A DNA stretch of 22,329 bases from Larix sibirica (taxonomy: Eukaryota; Streptophyta; Pinopsida; Pinales; Pinaceae), in contig NWUY0300060552.1 of the NCBI GenBank assembly GCA_004151065.3, forward strand, positions 1 through 22,329, written 5' to 3'. Position 1 is the first letter of the stretch; each line of letters opens with the position of its first letter. Position numbers and translations under genes: made by a program. The notes beneath the pieces are model-generated. The model saw only the letters and a program-made list of their open reading frames with translations. It did no database searches and was not told the origin of the DNA. Positions 7,997-16,899 of this stretch are shown piece after piece.

Positions 7997-9292
7997 TTAC
8001 ATTATCTGTGTAGTGATTTGTGCTTGCAATTGATGCTCTAATCCAATAGTTGTTTTCTTTATAACTTCCTAGACTGTAGCGAGGTACTGTGTCACTTTGT
8101 ATGCTTCCTCTTGCAGTAGCTCCAACTTTTGTGCGATGCTCTGCTGCTCTGCCCTTAGTTGGCTAATCTCTTGTTGTTGTTTACTATTTTCAACAAATGC
8201 AGCTTCCATCTCTACCACTGGCAGAGTGTTCATTGTCTCTTTCATTTTCTGTGCCTTCTCTTGCGCAGCACATATTTTATGTTCTATTGTCTACAACTCG
8301 GTATCCTCCAACAATTGAGTCTAGATCTGCGTACTTTCTTCACACAACGTTGCGCACTTCTCCTGTAAGGTCTTGATGTTCTCTACTACGACAGTCACAC
8401 TAGCTCTCTGCTCCCTTTCTTGCCTTTGTTATGATGGTGTACTTTGTGTTACTCTTGCTTCCAAGTCCACAATATCTTCCTGGAAGCCTTTAATTGCTTC
8501 ACTTATCTTTACAACATTTTCTTCAACTGGGATATCTACCTCCAGTTGGTCCTCTAGAATTGTGTTATATATATATATTTTAGTGCCTGCTACAACTTTT
8601 CATTTTCCAGAACCACCTCTTATTTTCTCTTCTCTGCTTCTTCTTTCTCCTTCTCTGCTTCTTGTTGCTCCTTGCGCAGCTTCTGATTTTCCTACTGCAA
8701 TGTCATCTTTGTTTCATCCCATCAACCTTTTTTGTTAACTTCATGGCTACGCGCAATTGGATCTCCATTACTACTCATGTATGCAAAGTGTACAACACTT
8801 CTTACGGTATTTCTAACAAAATCAAGTTAAATGAACTTACCGTTGATGCGTTTTCTTGTAGTTCTGTTGTGGGGAACTCAGGGCTTCTGATGCCATCATT
8901 GCATTTCTTTGCATTGTTGATGCAACTGATGGTCAAGGAGCCATCTCCCTTGGTTCCTCATTTCCTATGCACTCCTCTTCTGATCTGTTAGAATTATTTT
9001 TTGCTGCTTCTAATGCTTGTCGCAATGCAGTAAACTGCTCTTGCATGCTCATCTTCGTCTCTTCTTGCTTCTTCGTTGCTACTTCCCATGCTTCCTCTAT
9101 TGCTTCCCTGACCTTTTCTCCTATTTTGTACAAGTCATATTCTATGAGTGAGTGGAAAACTAGTTCTTTTATGACATTCCTCTTCTTCCTTTGCGTGGAA
9201 GGGCCTGCCTCAATTTGTTCCTTCCCCTTTTCAACCACCTTTGGTGTAGTTTCCTTTGTAGTGTCACCTGCACCCTCTAGTAGATGTTGCAT
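7997..9292 (-). pseudogene. Decayed long coiled-coil ORF, unidentified
   Basis: The minus strand carries about 430 codons, mostly in one frame. The first block (9292-8933, 119 codons) holds EKVREAIEEAWEVATKKQEE and other helical stretches. A shifted block (about 8712-8594) has ENQKLRKEQQEAEKEKEEAE. A last block (about 8560-7997) has KISEAIKGFQEDIVDLEARV and QQQEISQLRAEQQSIAQKLE. The composition is rich in Glu, Gln, Lys and Leu, as in long coiled coils, and there is no enzyme motif. At least nine stops interrupt it, mostly TAG or TAA where CAG or CAA would fit, as expected from C-to-T decay. A GTAAGT donor-like word lies at 8840 and a TA run at 8566-8578. It directly follows a gypsy RNase H-integrase fragment on the same strand. 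It may be a gag-like or extra retroelement ORF, or a captured host gene piece; I cannot tell. Confidence 0.55.
8566..8578. repeat. (TA)n microsatellite
   Basis: Alternating TA from 8566 to 8578, located where the coiled-coil frame shifts, so slippage here may have caused the break. Confidence 0.85.
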
Positions 9293-10010
9293 ATCTGGTA
9301 GTATTACTTAGCATCTTTGTGCAAAGTAGGCCACCAAATACTTGCGCACAAAATATTCTTCGCAGTCACTTTCCCTTCATAATGGCCTCCCGCAAATCCT
9401 TCATGGGCCTTTTTTAGAATCATAGGCCACTCGTGCTCTAGTACATATCATCACATAATTTCGTCTATGCCTAACGTATACAAGTTCCCTGCTATCAACT
9501 GATAATTTGTTTCTTGTACCACTAACTACTTCTTCTGTGCAACTATATACCCAACTAGGGATACTCTGGTCGTCAAGAACTGCGTAATCTATGAGAAATA
9601 TTCATCAACCATATGAACTGCAAACAAGTGCACATATGGCATATTGTCATCTATGTTTCTTGCATCCTCTCATGTTTCTATGTGTGACAGATGGTTAGGT
9701 CTCGAGTTTAGATTCCATGGTTTCATTATAACTTCAAAGTCATAATCTTGGAATAGGAATAGCCATATACATATCTTCCCCCCCAACACAGGCTTGTTGA
9801 CCAGGTATCTCGGTGCAGAATGGTCAGTGTACAAATTTAAATCGTGAACCCAACAAGTAATGTCTAAACTTATGTAGCACAAACCATTGCTAATCCCTCT
9901 TACTATATGGTCATCTAGTTATTTTTTGCAGTCGACGTATTCTTGCTTGCAAATGCAATAGGGTGATCTAAGTCTCCTTCCTTAGGCTGCGCTAACACTG
10001 CACCCAACGC
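9265..10010 (-). mobile_element. Ty3/gypsy fragment: RNase H and integrase zinc domain (second copy)
   Basis: The minus strand encodes the end of RNase H (LNLYTDHSAPRYLVNKPVLG, then FLFQDYDFEVIMKP) and the start of integrase (KKAHEGFAGGHYEGKVTAKN followed by a WWPTLHKDAK-like stretch and the remains of the Cys pair). It aligns base for base with about 12280-13022 of the larger element, including flanking words such as AGAAATATTCATCAACCATA against AGAAATAGTCATAACCATAT, so both come from one family. This copy keeps the TDHSA aspartate that the larger copy has lost. Several stops interrupt it. The similarity ends at the N at 10011 on one side and, on the other, inside the HHCC domain, where coiled-coil sequence begins. 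Confidence 0.85.
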
Positions 10011-10011
10011 N
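10011..10011. other. Single N: probable contig junction
   Basis: One undetermined base at the exact point where similarity to the larger gypsy element stops. The sequence to the right is of a different character. This looks like a scaffold join, and the adjacency of the two sides is not secure. Confidence 0.7.
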
Positions 10012-10441
10012 GCGTGACAGTGCGTCTGATGTGTTAAAATGCATTAGGTCATGTTGATATTTTGTAAGCACTAGTTCGTTCTACTATTAAATGCACTGAT
10101 TCATTCGTGTATGAAATGCACCAATGCGACTTGATAAATGTACGGCACCATTAAAATTTTAAAATAATGAAAAAATGTAAAGTGCACATGATCAAAAATA
10201 TCGCACAGGTGTGTTTATGTTGTACAGATGCACCGATGCATACATTCTTTATGAAAGAACTGGTGCGGCGTTGAAATTTGATTATTTTTGGTGCTTGTTC
10301 TGGTTGAGTGCACCTGTGTGTCTTTTCTAATCATACAAAATTGGTGCGTGATAGTAAGAAATGCGTCGGTGCTCGTAAATTCAGTTGTGCGCACCAATAA
10401 ATTATCATCCGCTAAAACCTCCTCCTGCTGAGTATTTTTAG
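10012..10441. repeat. Block dense in GGTGC/GCACC words
   Basis: Within about 430 bases, GGTGC, GCACC or close variants (TGCGTC, GTGCAC, ATGCAC) recur about a dozen times at intervals of roughly 20-40 bases. Examples are ATGCACCAATGCG, ATGCACCGATGCATAC, CTGGTGCGGCG, TTGGTGCGTG and GTGCGCACCAAT, in both orientations. No gene is seen; the minus frame 10215-10397 is a chance frame. It may be a decayed short-period repeat or a cluster of protein-binding words. Confidence 0.5.
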
Positions 10442-10960
10442 TTATAAAATGTGTCCATTAGGAACTCCGTAAAAAAATCTGCTACCATTGGTATAGGTCG
10501 TAACGGAGGTGTTTTTGACATTTGTTTCCAATTTTGTAACACCAAAAACATTCGCTATGAACTCCGCTACAGGTCCCTTTCCTTGTAGTGTGTCGTGGTC
10601 TGCATACTTCAATTTATTTACAGCCCCCAACAGGGTTCCCCAGACTGGCATGCCTTTACGAATTTTTTATGTGTCCACCGGGTATTTCGTGTACTTTTGC
10701 AAATTTACTGGTTTTGCATACATTTTCTTTGGAGGTACGTAGCTCGTTTGATAGTTTGTTGATTTGGAGGTTGATGCCCCCTTCCCCATTCTCAAACCTG
10801 ATGCCGATGCACAAAATGCTAATTGTAATGCTCTTGTTACTAGTACCTCCTCCTCTACCACCACAGATTCATTCTCTGTTCGCACCTTTCCCTGCACTAA
10901 TTCTCTACTAGTACCTTTGGTGCCATATTCTTACTCCTTAGTGGTTGCACTTGAATCAAC
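10442..10960 (-). pseudogene. Unidentified decayed ORF next to the gypsy element
   Basis: One minus frame stays open over most of 10960-10442, with two stops: one near 10933 and one (TAA) after KYPVDT near 10667. The first part is polar, with an acidic VVVEEEV stretch and KGASTSKSTNYQTSYVPPKK. The second looks like a folded domain: LQKYTKYPVDT, then KGMPVWGTLLGAVNKLKYAD, then GPVAEFIANVFGVTKLE and a Thr/Asn-rich end. Upstream the same frame can be traced to an ATG at 11050 through four further stops. No membrane segment, zinc ligands or catalytic motif is visible. I do not recognise the family. It lies 3' of the integrase on the same strand, so it may be an additional retrotransposon ORF, the gag start of another element, or captured host sequence. 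Confidence 0.45.
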
Positions 10961-11348
10961 TTTCTTCTAACCACTTTCAACTTATGCCGGGCACCTACCA
11001 TTCTACATGTTCTTTTAACCCTTATTCTCAGTTGTCTTGTCCGCTTCCATTCCCATTCTTGCATTTAATACTAAATCCATGCACTGATGCTCGGATGTGG
11101 TCTAGATATTCTTGGGATTTGTCCCCTTACCTAATTATCACCAGTGATCCTCTAAATTTACTACACCGCATCCTCGTACATCAATCGTTACTTCTCTCTT
11201 TAATGTTGACACTTTCCAAATATGTCGATCGTTTCCTTCACTTCCTTCATGCGTTATCCAATTTTCCTCTATGCTCAATCTTACTTTTTTATCTTGGTCT
11301 ACAACATTTCTATTTATTTTCTACAACATTTTTTCCCTATTTGACTAC
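10961..11348 (-). other. Decayed sequence between integrase end and the unidentified ORF
   Basis: No domain recognised. Traces of the frame of the unidentified ORF reach 11050. The plus-strand frame 10945-11397 appears to be a chance frame antisense to retroelement sequence. No LTR-like repeat of 18269-18999 is evident here, although a 3' LTR would be expected. Confidence 0.4.
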
Positions 11349-12466
11349 TGCACAGAAGAATGACTTTTCCTATACAATTTCAGCCAACTCCCATTAACAA
11401 ATCCTTTTAAGGGATCTCCATTTAGATTCTCAAGTTTAACAACCCTTGCCTCTATGACATATTTTGAGATCTAAGTACCTACCCAATCCATTATGAATTT
11501 ACCTATATGTTTCATGAACTTGATGTCATACATCAGAACTAGGTATCCAATCTTGAATTGCTTCTAGCTAATATGTTTGTTGTGCCATGCTTTCTTTCGT
11601 GCTTTCTAGACCCACTAATGTAAACCTGCGAGAAATTTATCTTCCTCCAACTCCAACAATTGTGAAAACCTTATTTCTACTACGCTACAATTTGTGAGTT
11701 CACCTAATGTACAAATGCATAGACTCGCAACAATAAATTCCATAGGCATGACTGCTTCCTTCCCATATACCAACCTGAATGGTGCATGTCCTATCAACTT
11801 CTTGGATTTCATCCTATAATCCCATAATAATGCAGGGATCCTCAAGTCCCAGTCATATCTATTGACATTGCAAATCATTTTCAGTGCATTCTCCAAAATT
11901 TTGATGAATGCTTCCACCGTTCCATTTTCTTGATGGTCATAGGAAGTGCTATTCTGGTGATATATATGAAATTATTCTATTAGCGCTGCAATCATATTAT
12001 TCAAAACTTGGTTCCCATGAACACTCATCAAAATCCTTGGACATCCAAACCTTGTTACTACATTCTCAAAAAGATACTATGTAGGTATTTGTGTACTGCA
12101 ATCTTTCAATGGTTTTCCTTTGGCCCACCTCATCAAGTAATTTGTTGTAATAATGATGTACCTTCCTCCTAACCACATTGCAGGTGGATTAATAGGTACA
12201 GGAAATTCAATTGCCCACTTGTGAAATGACTATAATGTTACTTGGGGAATTGAGGGCATCTCTTCTCTCGTTGATGGCTTCCACACCCACTGGCAGATGG
12301 TGCACATTTGGAAGTATTCCTTGGCATCATTGTACAAAGTAGGCCACCAAAGAGTTGCATGCAAAATATTCAATGCAGTTTCTTTCCTCCCATAATGTCC
12401 TCTAGCAACTCCTTCATGCACCTCTTTTAGAATCATGGGTCGCTCATTCTCCGAACACATCTTCAA
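11349..12466 (-). pseudogene. Gypsy integrase (decayed)
   Basis: Integrase inserts element cDNA into chromosomes. The N-terminal HHCC zinc domain is clear (VHEGVARGHYGRKETALN, then WWPTLYNDAKEYFQMCTICQ). The DDE core follows: WAIEF stands where this family normally has an Asp (D to E), LMSVHG where the second Asp is expected (D to V), and the Glu survives in NGTVEAF. The C-terminal part includes [30 protein letters not shown] and, after frameshift and stop, a VNGSWLKLYR-like end near 11365. Loss of both catalytic Asp residues plus stops makes it inactive. HHCC and core share one frame (12466 to 11615). Confidence 0.88.
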
Positions 12467-12639
12467 AAAATCCTATTTTTTCCCAACTTGTAAAAGTTGC
12501 CTACTATCAACTAATAATTTGTTGCTTTCACCACTAACTGCGTCTTCTGCACAACTATATACTCGATTGGAGCTACTCCGGGAGTCAAGAACTACGCAAT
12601 ATATGAGAAATAGTCATAACCATATGAACTAAAAACAAA

Positions 12640-13190
12640 AGCACATATGGCAGACTATCATCTATGTTTCCTACATCCTCTCTTGTTTCTATCTACAACC
12701 AGATGATCACTCCTGAGTTTAGTTTCCTTAGTTTTGCTACAACTTCAAAGTCATATTCTTGGAATAGCAATAGCAATCTACATATCTTCCCATCCATTAG
12801 TAGCTTGTTGACCAGGTATTTTAGTGTAGAAAGGTTAGTGTAGATTTTAAATTGTGAATCCAACAAGTAATGTCTAAATTTCTATAACATGTACACCATT
12901 ACCAATCCCTTGCACTCTATAGTTGTATAGTTATTTTTTGCATATCATAGCTTCCTACTTGCAAATGCAATAGGGTGATCTAAATCTCCTTCCTGGGGAT
13001 GCGCTAACACTACACCCAATGCTATGGACTACGCATCGACATGAACATGGAACTCCTTATTCCAATATGGAAATACCAATATTGGCGCAGTCACTAATTT
13101 CTGCTTCAACATATCCAACCTCTGTTTGCACTCCTCATTCCATTAAAACTTGGCCTCTTTTAGGTTCTCAAGTGGGGTTGTGATCTTTGC
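12640..13190 (-). pseudogene. Gypsy RNase H (decayed)
   Basis: RNase H removes the RNA strand during reverse transcription. The minus strand shows NKEFHVHVDA (first catalytic Asp kept) followed at once by a stop, then LDHPIAFASRKL, LKYLVNKLLMDGKICRLLLL and FQEYDFEVV. The TDHSALKY-type motif reads TNLSTLKY, so the catalytic Asp is lost. Several stops occur. A parallel copy of its 3' half lies at 9265-10010. Confidence 0.8.
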
Positions 13191-13244
13191 ATATCCCTTA
13201 ATGAACTTCCTATAGTATCTTGTGTTCCCCAACGTAGCGCACAA

Positions 13245-14110
13245 TTATTGCACTGACATAGGTGGTGGTAAGTCCACAATAACTGCAATTTTCACTGGGT
13301 CCACCAATAGTCCTTGTATGCAAACTACATGCCCCAGTAGAATACCAAATGGTGCACAAAAAAAGCACTTCTTCATATTTAACGAGATTTGATATTGTTT
13401 GCATCTATCCAACATTGATCGCAGAACTTCTATGTGATTCTTAAAGAAACTTAACACTGTCCAGTCATCCAGGTACACCTCTAAAAAATAGTGGATAAAC
13501 TCTTTAAAGGATACGACAACCACTCTGGAAAATATTGCAAGTGCATTCTTAAATCCAAATGGCATTACTGTTTATTGGTAACACTCCCANGTGCATTCTT
13601 CAATCCAAATGGCATCACTGTTTATTGGTAACACTCCCACTCTATCACAAAATTCGTCTTATGCCTATTCTCCTTCACGATCTTTATCTGATGATACCCA
13701 TAAAATCCATCAGTAAAGGAATAAGCTTCTTGTCCTCCCACATTTTCAAGGAATTCATCTGTAAATGGTGTGGGAAACGGATCATGAAGACTTGCATAGT
13801 TCAACTTGCAAAGATCCACGCAAATTCTTGTCCCAACTATCTTCTCATCTTGGACCACCATTGGGTTGATCCACTATGAATCCTCAACAGGTTCTATGAT
13901 TCCTGATTTCATCATCCTATCTATTTCAGCCTTGAATTTTTGCTTGTATACCAAATTCGGTCGGTATGGTCTATGTCTCACTGGTTTGGCATATGGTTTC
14001 AGGGGGATCTTCATTTCTCCTAGTTCTAGTCCTACAATACCTTTCATCTCCAAAAACTTCATAGGAAATAAATCTTGGTACTCAAGCAGTAAATCAGCAA
14101 TCTTTTCCAC
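13245..14110 (-). pseudogene. Gypsy reverse transcriptase (decayed, with assembly duplication)
   Basis: RT copies element RNA into DNA. Order on the minus strand: LLLEYQDLFPMKFLEMKGI, KPVRHRPYRPN, IDRMMKSGIIEPVEDS, a stop, RICVDLCKLN, FTDGFYGYHQIKI (catalytic Asp), a TAA after the WECYQ motif, then MPFGFKNALAIFSRVV and VYLDDWTV (the YxDD motif intact). The last part includes KKCFFCAPFGILLGHVV. All catalytic Asp residues remain, but two stops break the frame. A 49-bp near-identical duplication around the N at 13590 (13541-13589 and 13591-13639) shifts the frame by 50 bases. Both sides are in phase if it is discounted, so that shift is likely an assembly effect. Confidence 0.92.
13541..13639. 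repeat. Duplicated contig ends around an N
   Basis: 13541-13589 and 13591-13639 match at 47 of 49 bases, separated only by N at 13590. Both begin GTGCATTCTT and end ACACTCCCA. This is the pattern of two contigs whose overlapping ends were not merged. Confidence 0.85.
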
Positions 14111-14287
14111 TATATCATCATTCTAGTAGTCTCCAATGTTGGCAGACTTGGGATTCTTCTATGTGTCAATGTTTACTTTGTGAATCTTTAATGGTTGCTT
14201 GTAACTGCTAGATCCCAATTCAGGTCCTTCTACTGCGCGCTCTCCCTTGCTCTCTAGTATCTGTAGGTTTCATGTATTTTCCTCCTC

Positions 14288-15215
14288 CTATCCTTCTTTA
14301 TTGACATTATAGGCTTCCAAGACTTCATGCATTGTGGGCTGAAGTAGATGCACACCACATAGGGGTCTTGACCCCGTTGTCTCTCCTGGTGTGAAGATCT
14401 TTGCTTTGATAGTTTGTAAGGATGCATCTATTATTGGAACTTCATATTCAAAACTAAAGGTCACCTTGAAATTGCTAATCAGCTCATCCCAATCTATTGT
14501 ACCTCTGCGCATCTCAAGTTTGATGTACCAATTCCTTGGAATTGTATCTAATGTGTGCACAAACCGATGCATCCATTCATGTTTTGGCACTGTACCCAAC
14601 ATTGTAATACATTGTGCAACATGGTCCGAGGGGAATCTCAACCTCACATATTTTTACGTGGTATAGTCAAAACCAAATATGACCTGCAACAATCTCTTCC
14701 ACTACTACCAATCACTCATTCTTTCTTAATGAGTAACCCACTACCGTGCAAGTGTCGCTTTCAGTGCGACATCTAATGCCAATAGCCTTTGTTGTTTTGG
14801 TTTTTGTTTCTCAAAACTTGTTACAAATAAAGCTATGTCTATTAAGCCATCATATTTTGGGATATCACATACCTCTGTCCCAATCCAACGTAATGAAGCT
14901 GTGATACGCGTGCACCTTCTCATATGAACTTTGTGCATCCTTTGTTGCCATTCTTCAAGGGATTCCTTAGAATATGATGCGTAGGAATTGAAGCTAGGCC
15001 AACTTATCACACCATCAGTGGTAGGATCCACATAATCATCCATCCTTCCAGTCATGTTGTATAAATTTTCCAGCTCCCCGTTCCATACCGGTTCTACATA
15101 CCTTCTCCCTTCTGATGGGTCCAACGGTGCAGTGACCCTCAAATTGTCTCCTTCAAATATGATTTGTCTCTTCTTCAGATCAATAATGGCCTAATTCGCA
15201 AAATCCCATCCAAGT
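14288..15215 (-). pseudogene. Second Gag-like module between protease and RT
   Basis: Downstream of the protease the minus strand encodes a linker (DLKKRQIIFEGDN, then APLDPSEGRRYVEPVW), an acidic stretch, MRRCTRITASLRWIGTEVCD and a helical Gag-like domain: DIALFVTSFEKQKPKQQRLL, ALDVALKATLARWW, then WMHRFVHTLDTIPRNWYIKL and DWDELISNFKVTFSFEYE. The Trp-rich helices, with W/F-x-T-F ending, are typical of retrotransposon Gag capsid domains. It shares one frame with RT. Stops and one frameshift (near 15215) occur; a TAG stands where NQA-type sequence would fit. Two Gag-like modules flanking the protease is unusual in general but may be normal for this family. Capsid function is inference. Confidence 0.6.
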
Positions 15216-15573
15216 CTAGAAAAGCAGGATATGGTTTACTATCATCTACAATCTTAATGACTTCGAAGTCGGTGATGTTGTGCACCCCATCCACATCCAC
15301 AGGTACTTTAGTCAGCCTTCCAATTGGGATAATTCTGTGTTGATTGGCTAGTCTCAATTGAACGTTGGACCAGAACAACTTCGACCTACCCATCATTTCC
15401 CATGTTTGCTTCAACAGGACATTTACATATGATCCCATATCAAGGATGATATAATCCATATCATACTCGCCTACTTGCACACTCAGGCGTAACTCCCTAT
15501 TGGTCCTTCTGTCATGTTGTACTTGTTTAACAGCAGCAGGTTCTTCTTTCTCTTGTGTGCAACAATTGATCAT
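15175..15573 (-). pseudogene. Gypsy aspartic protease (decayed)
   Basis: The retropepsin cuts the Gag-Pol polyprotein. The fold is visible as LRLSVQVGEYDMDYIILDMG, SYVNVLLKQTWEMMG, LRLANQHRIIPIGRLTKVPV and DVDGVHNITDFEVI. The active-site triad should be Asp-Thr/Ser-Gly; here it reads D-M-G-S, so the hydroxyl residue is lost and activity is doubtful. A frameshift near 15215 separates it from the downstream module. A short upstream frame (15614-15799, FDSQREKDTYKKVRQELLRP) is probably the polyprotein linker before it. Confidence 0.82.
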
Positions 15574-15956
15574 CTAGTGCAATATAACCAGAGCATATTC
15601 ATCCTATTATCAATTAAAAGTATATTTTCAACAAGTTTCTCATAGTACTTACCTTCTCATCCGATTCTTTTATCATTGAAAAAACATATAATGGAGGCAT
15701 GTCATATACCTGTTGCGATGATGATGCTCCAAAGTGTGGCCTTAACAATTCTTGTCTCACTTTCTTGTATGTGTCTTTCTCTCTCTGAGAATCAAACATG
15801 GGTGCTTATTGTGAGCTTTCATCACCTAGTGTCTGGTGTGCAGTTCCTGTTCTGTTGCATCAACTCTAGTTCCGGCTTCCCCATGCATAACAGATACTAT
15901 CCTCAGCTGGTCGTCGTGCTCTTCCGCTACGATAATTTGCACATTCTAATCCTAGT

Positions 15957-16085
15957 TTGGATTCAAAATCCGGTTCTGGTTCTGGTTTGGAATTTGATTT
16001 AGGTTCAGGTTCAAGTTCTGATTCTGATTTGGATTATGATTCAGATTTGGATTTTGGTTCTAGATCTGATTTTGAGTATGATTCC
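15957..16085 (-). repeat. Alternating charged/Ser-Pro repeat in the Gag-Pol linker
   Basis: In the minus frame about 43 codons alternate Glu or Lys with Ser or Pro (SKSDLEPKSKSES, a stop, SKSESELEPEPKSNSKPEPE). At the DNA level it is a decayed hexamer repeat of GAATCA/GAACCA/AAATCC type. It continues in frame from the zinc-knuckle region after one TAG. Such a segment is probably a disordered, highly charged linker. Confidence 0.65.
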
Positions 16086-16087
16086 TC

Positions 16088-16841
16088 CTATGTTACCATT
16101 TTGCAACCAATAGTGGGAATCTTCTGTCGCATGATCCAACTATCTGCAGTAAGTACATGTGGTGCACAATTTGTGGCAATCTCTCGCAAAATGTCTATGT
16201 TACCCACAATTATAAAAAATGATTGGTCCTCTGCCTCTTCCAAATACTCCTTTGCCTCGACCTTTGAATCCTCCATGACCTCTTTGGTTGTAATCCCTTA
16301 GAGCATTTTTTTGATGTACTGCTCCTTCTGGTCCAACCTCCCCTTGTACTCTATACACATCTGATGTGTTCTCTCTCATAAGGCCTAGTGTTCGACAGTC
16401 CTTCTCACCATAACCCACAAACTTGCAAAAGTTGCAAAATAGACTTCTTGGTGTACTTACATACTTTTGTAGTGCCAGAAGAGCATGGGGAGAATGATTT
16501 CCTCTACATATCTCACACCATAGGCCTCCTCCTATAGGAAAGGTATTTGTATGTCCCATTTCCAAATATTCTCTGTATGCTGGAAACTCATTCTTATGGT
16601 GATCCTTTATCCTGTAGGTGGTACACCATATCTCTTCGTGCTTCTCTTTCCCCTTGCAATTTCCTGTAACTGAATCGTCAACACAGCAAGCTGTGTCTAG
16701 ACCTGAGCCATCCCCATGCTGCTCTCTCCTACCGGGGATGCTTCCAACTTCTTCACCAGTTCCAATGCATATGTCTACGTTATGATCTTTTGATGTGTCA
16801 GGGGGCCGTGTATATGTGGCAAAAACCCAACAATGAACCAT
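16088..16841 (-). pseudogene. Gag nucleocapsid region with multiple Cys motifs (decayed)
   Basis: The nucleocapsid part binds RNA. Several Cys/His motifs follow each other on the minus strand: WCTTYRIKDHHKNEF, WCEICRGNHSP, FCNFCKFVGYGEKDC, then a Gly/Arg-rich stretch (HGGFKGRGKGVFGRGRGP) and, in other frames, YNCG, stop, HRHFARDC and CTYC-type remnants. Compared with the CCHC pattern (C-x2-C-x4-H-x4-C), individual ligands are lost: Tyr for Cys in the first, Tyr for His in the third, and the first Cys missing in YNCG. At least two frames are involved. The number of motifs (about five) is high for a Gag. Confidence 0.75.
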
Positions 16842-16899
16842 TCTTTATGTTGTTCTGCGGGAATTTGAAATGTCACCTTATCCATCCTCTTTGGTCAAA

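Noticed and set aside
8830-8842. GTAAGT donor in the coiled-coil ORF as evidence of a host gene intron
   Set aside because: A good donor word exists, but no acceptor restores the coiled-coil phase downstream, so an intron is not supported.
8097-9311. Plus-strand frames (for example 8097-8318, 8373-8738, 8967-9311) rich in Ser, Cys and Leu
   Set aside because: They are antisense images of the minus-strand coiled-coil ORF: Leu/Ser/Cys-rich translations are what Glu/Gln/Lys codons give on the opposite strand.
10380-10400. TGCGCACCAATAAAT resembles the candidate LTR end in the opposite orientation
   Set aside because: Only about 15 bases match and flanks differ; most likely chance within a GCACC-rich block.
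15957-16301. Plus-strand Ser/Asp/Gly-rich ORF
   Set aside because: It is the reverse complement of the charged repeat linker, which fits the frame and strand of the surrounding gypsy coding sequence.
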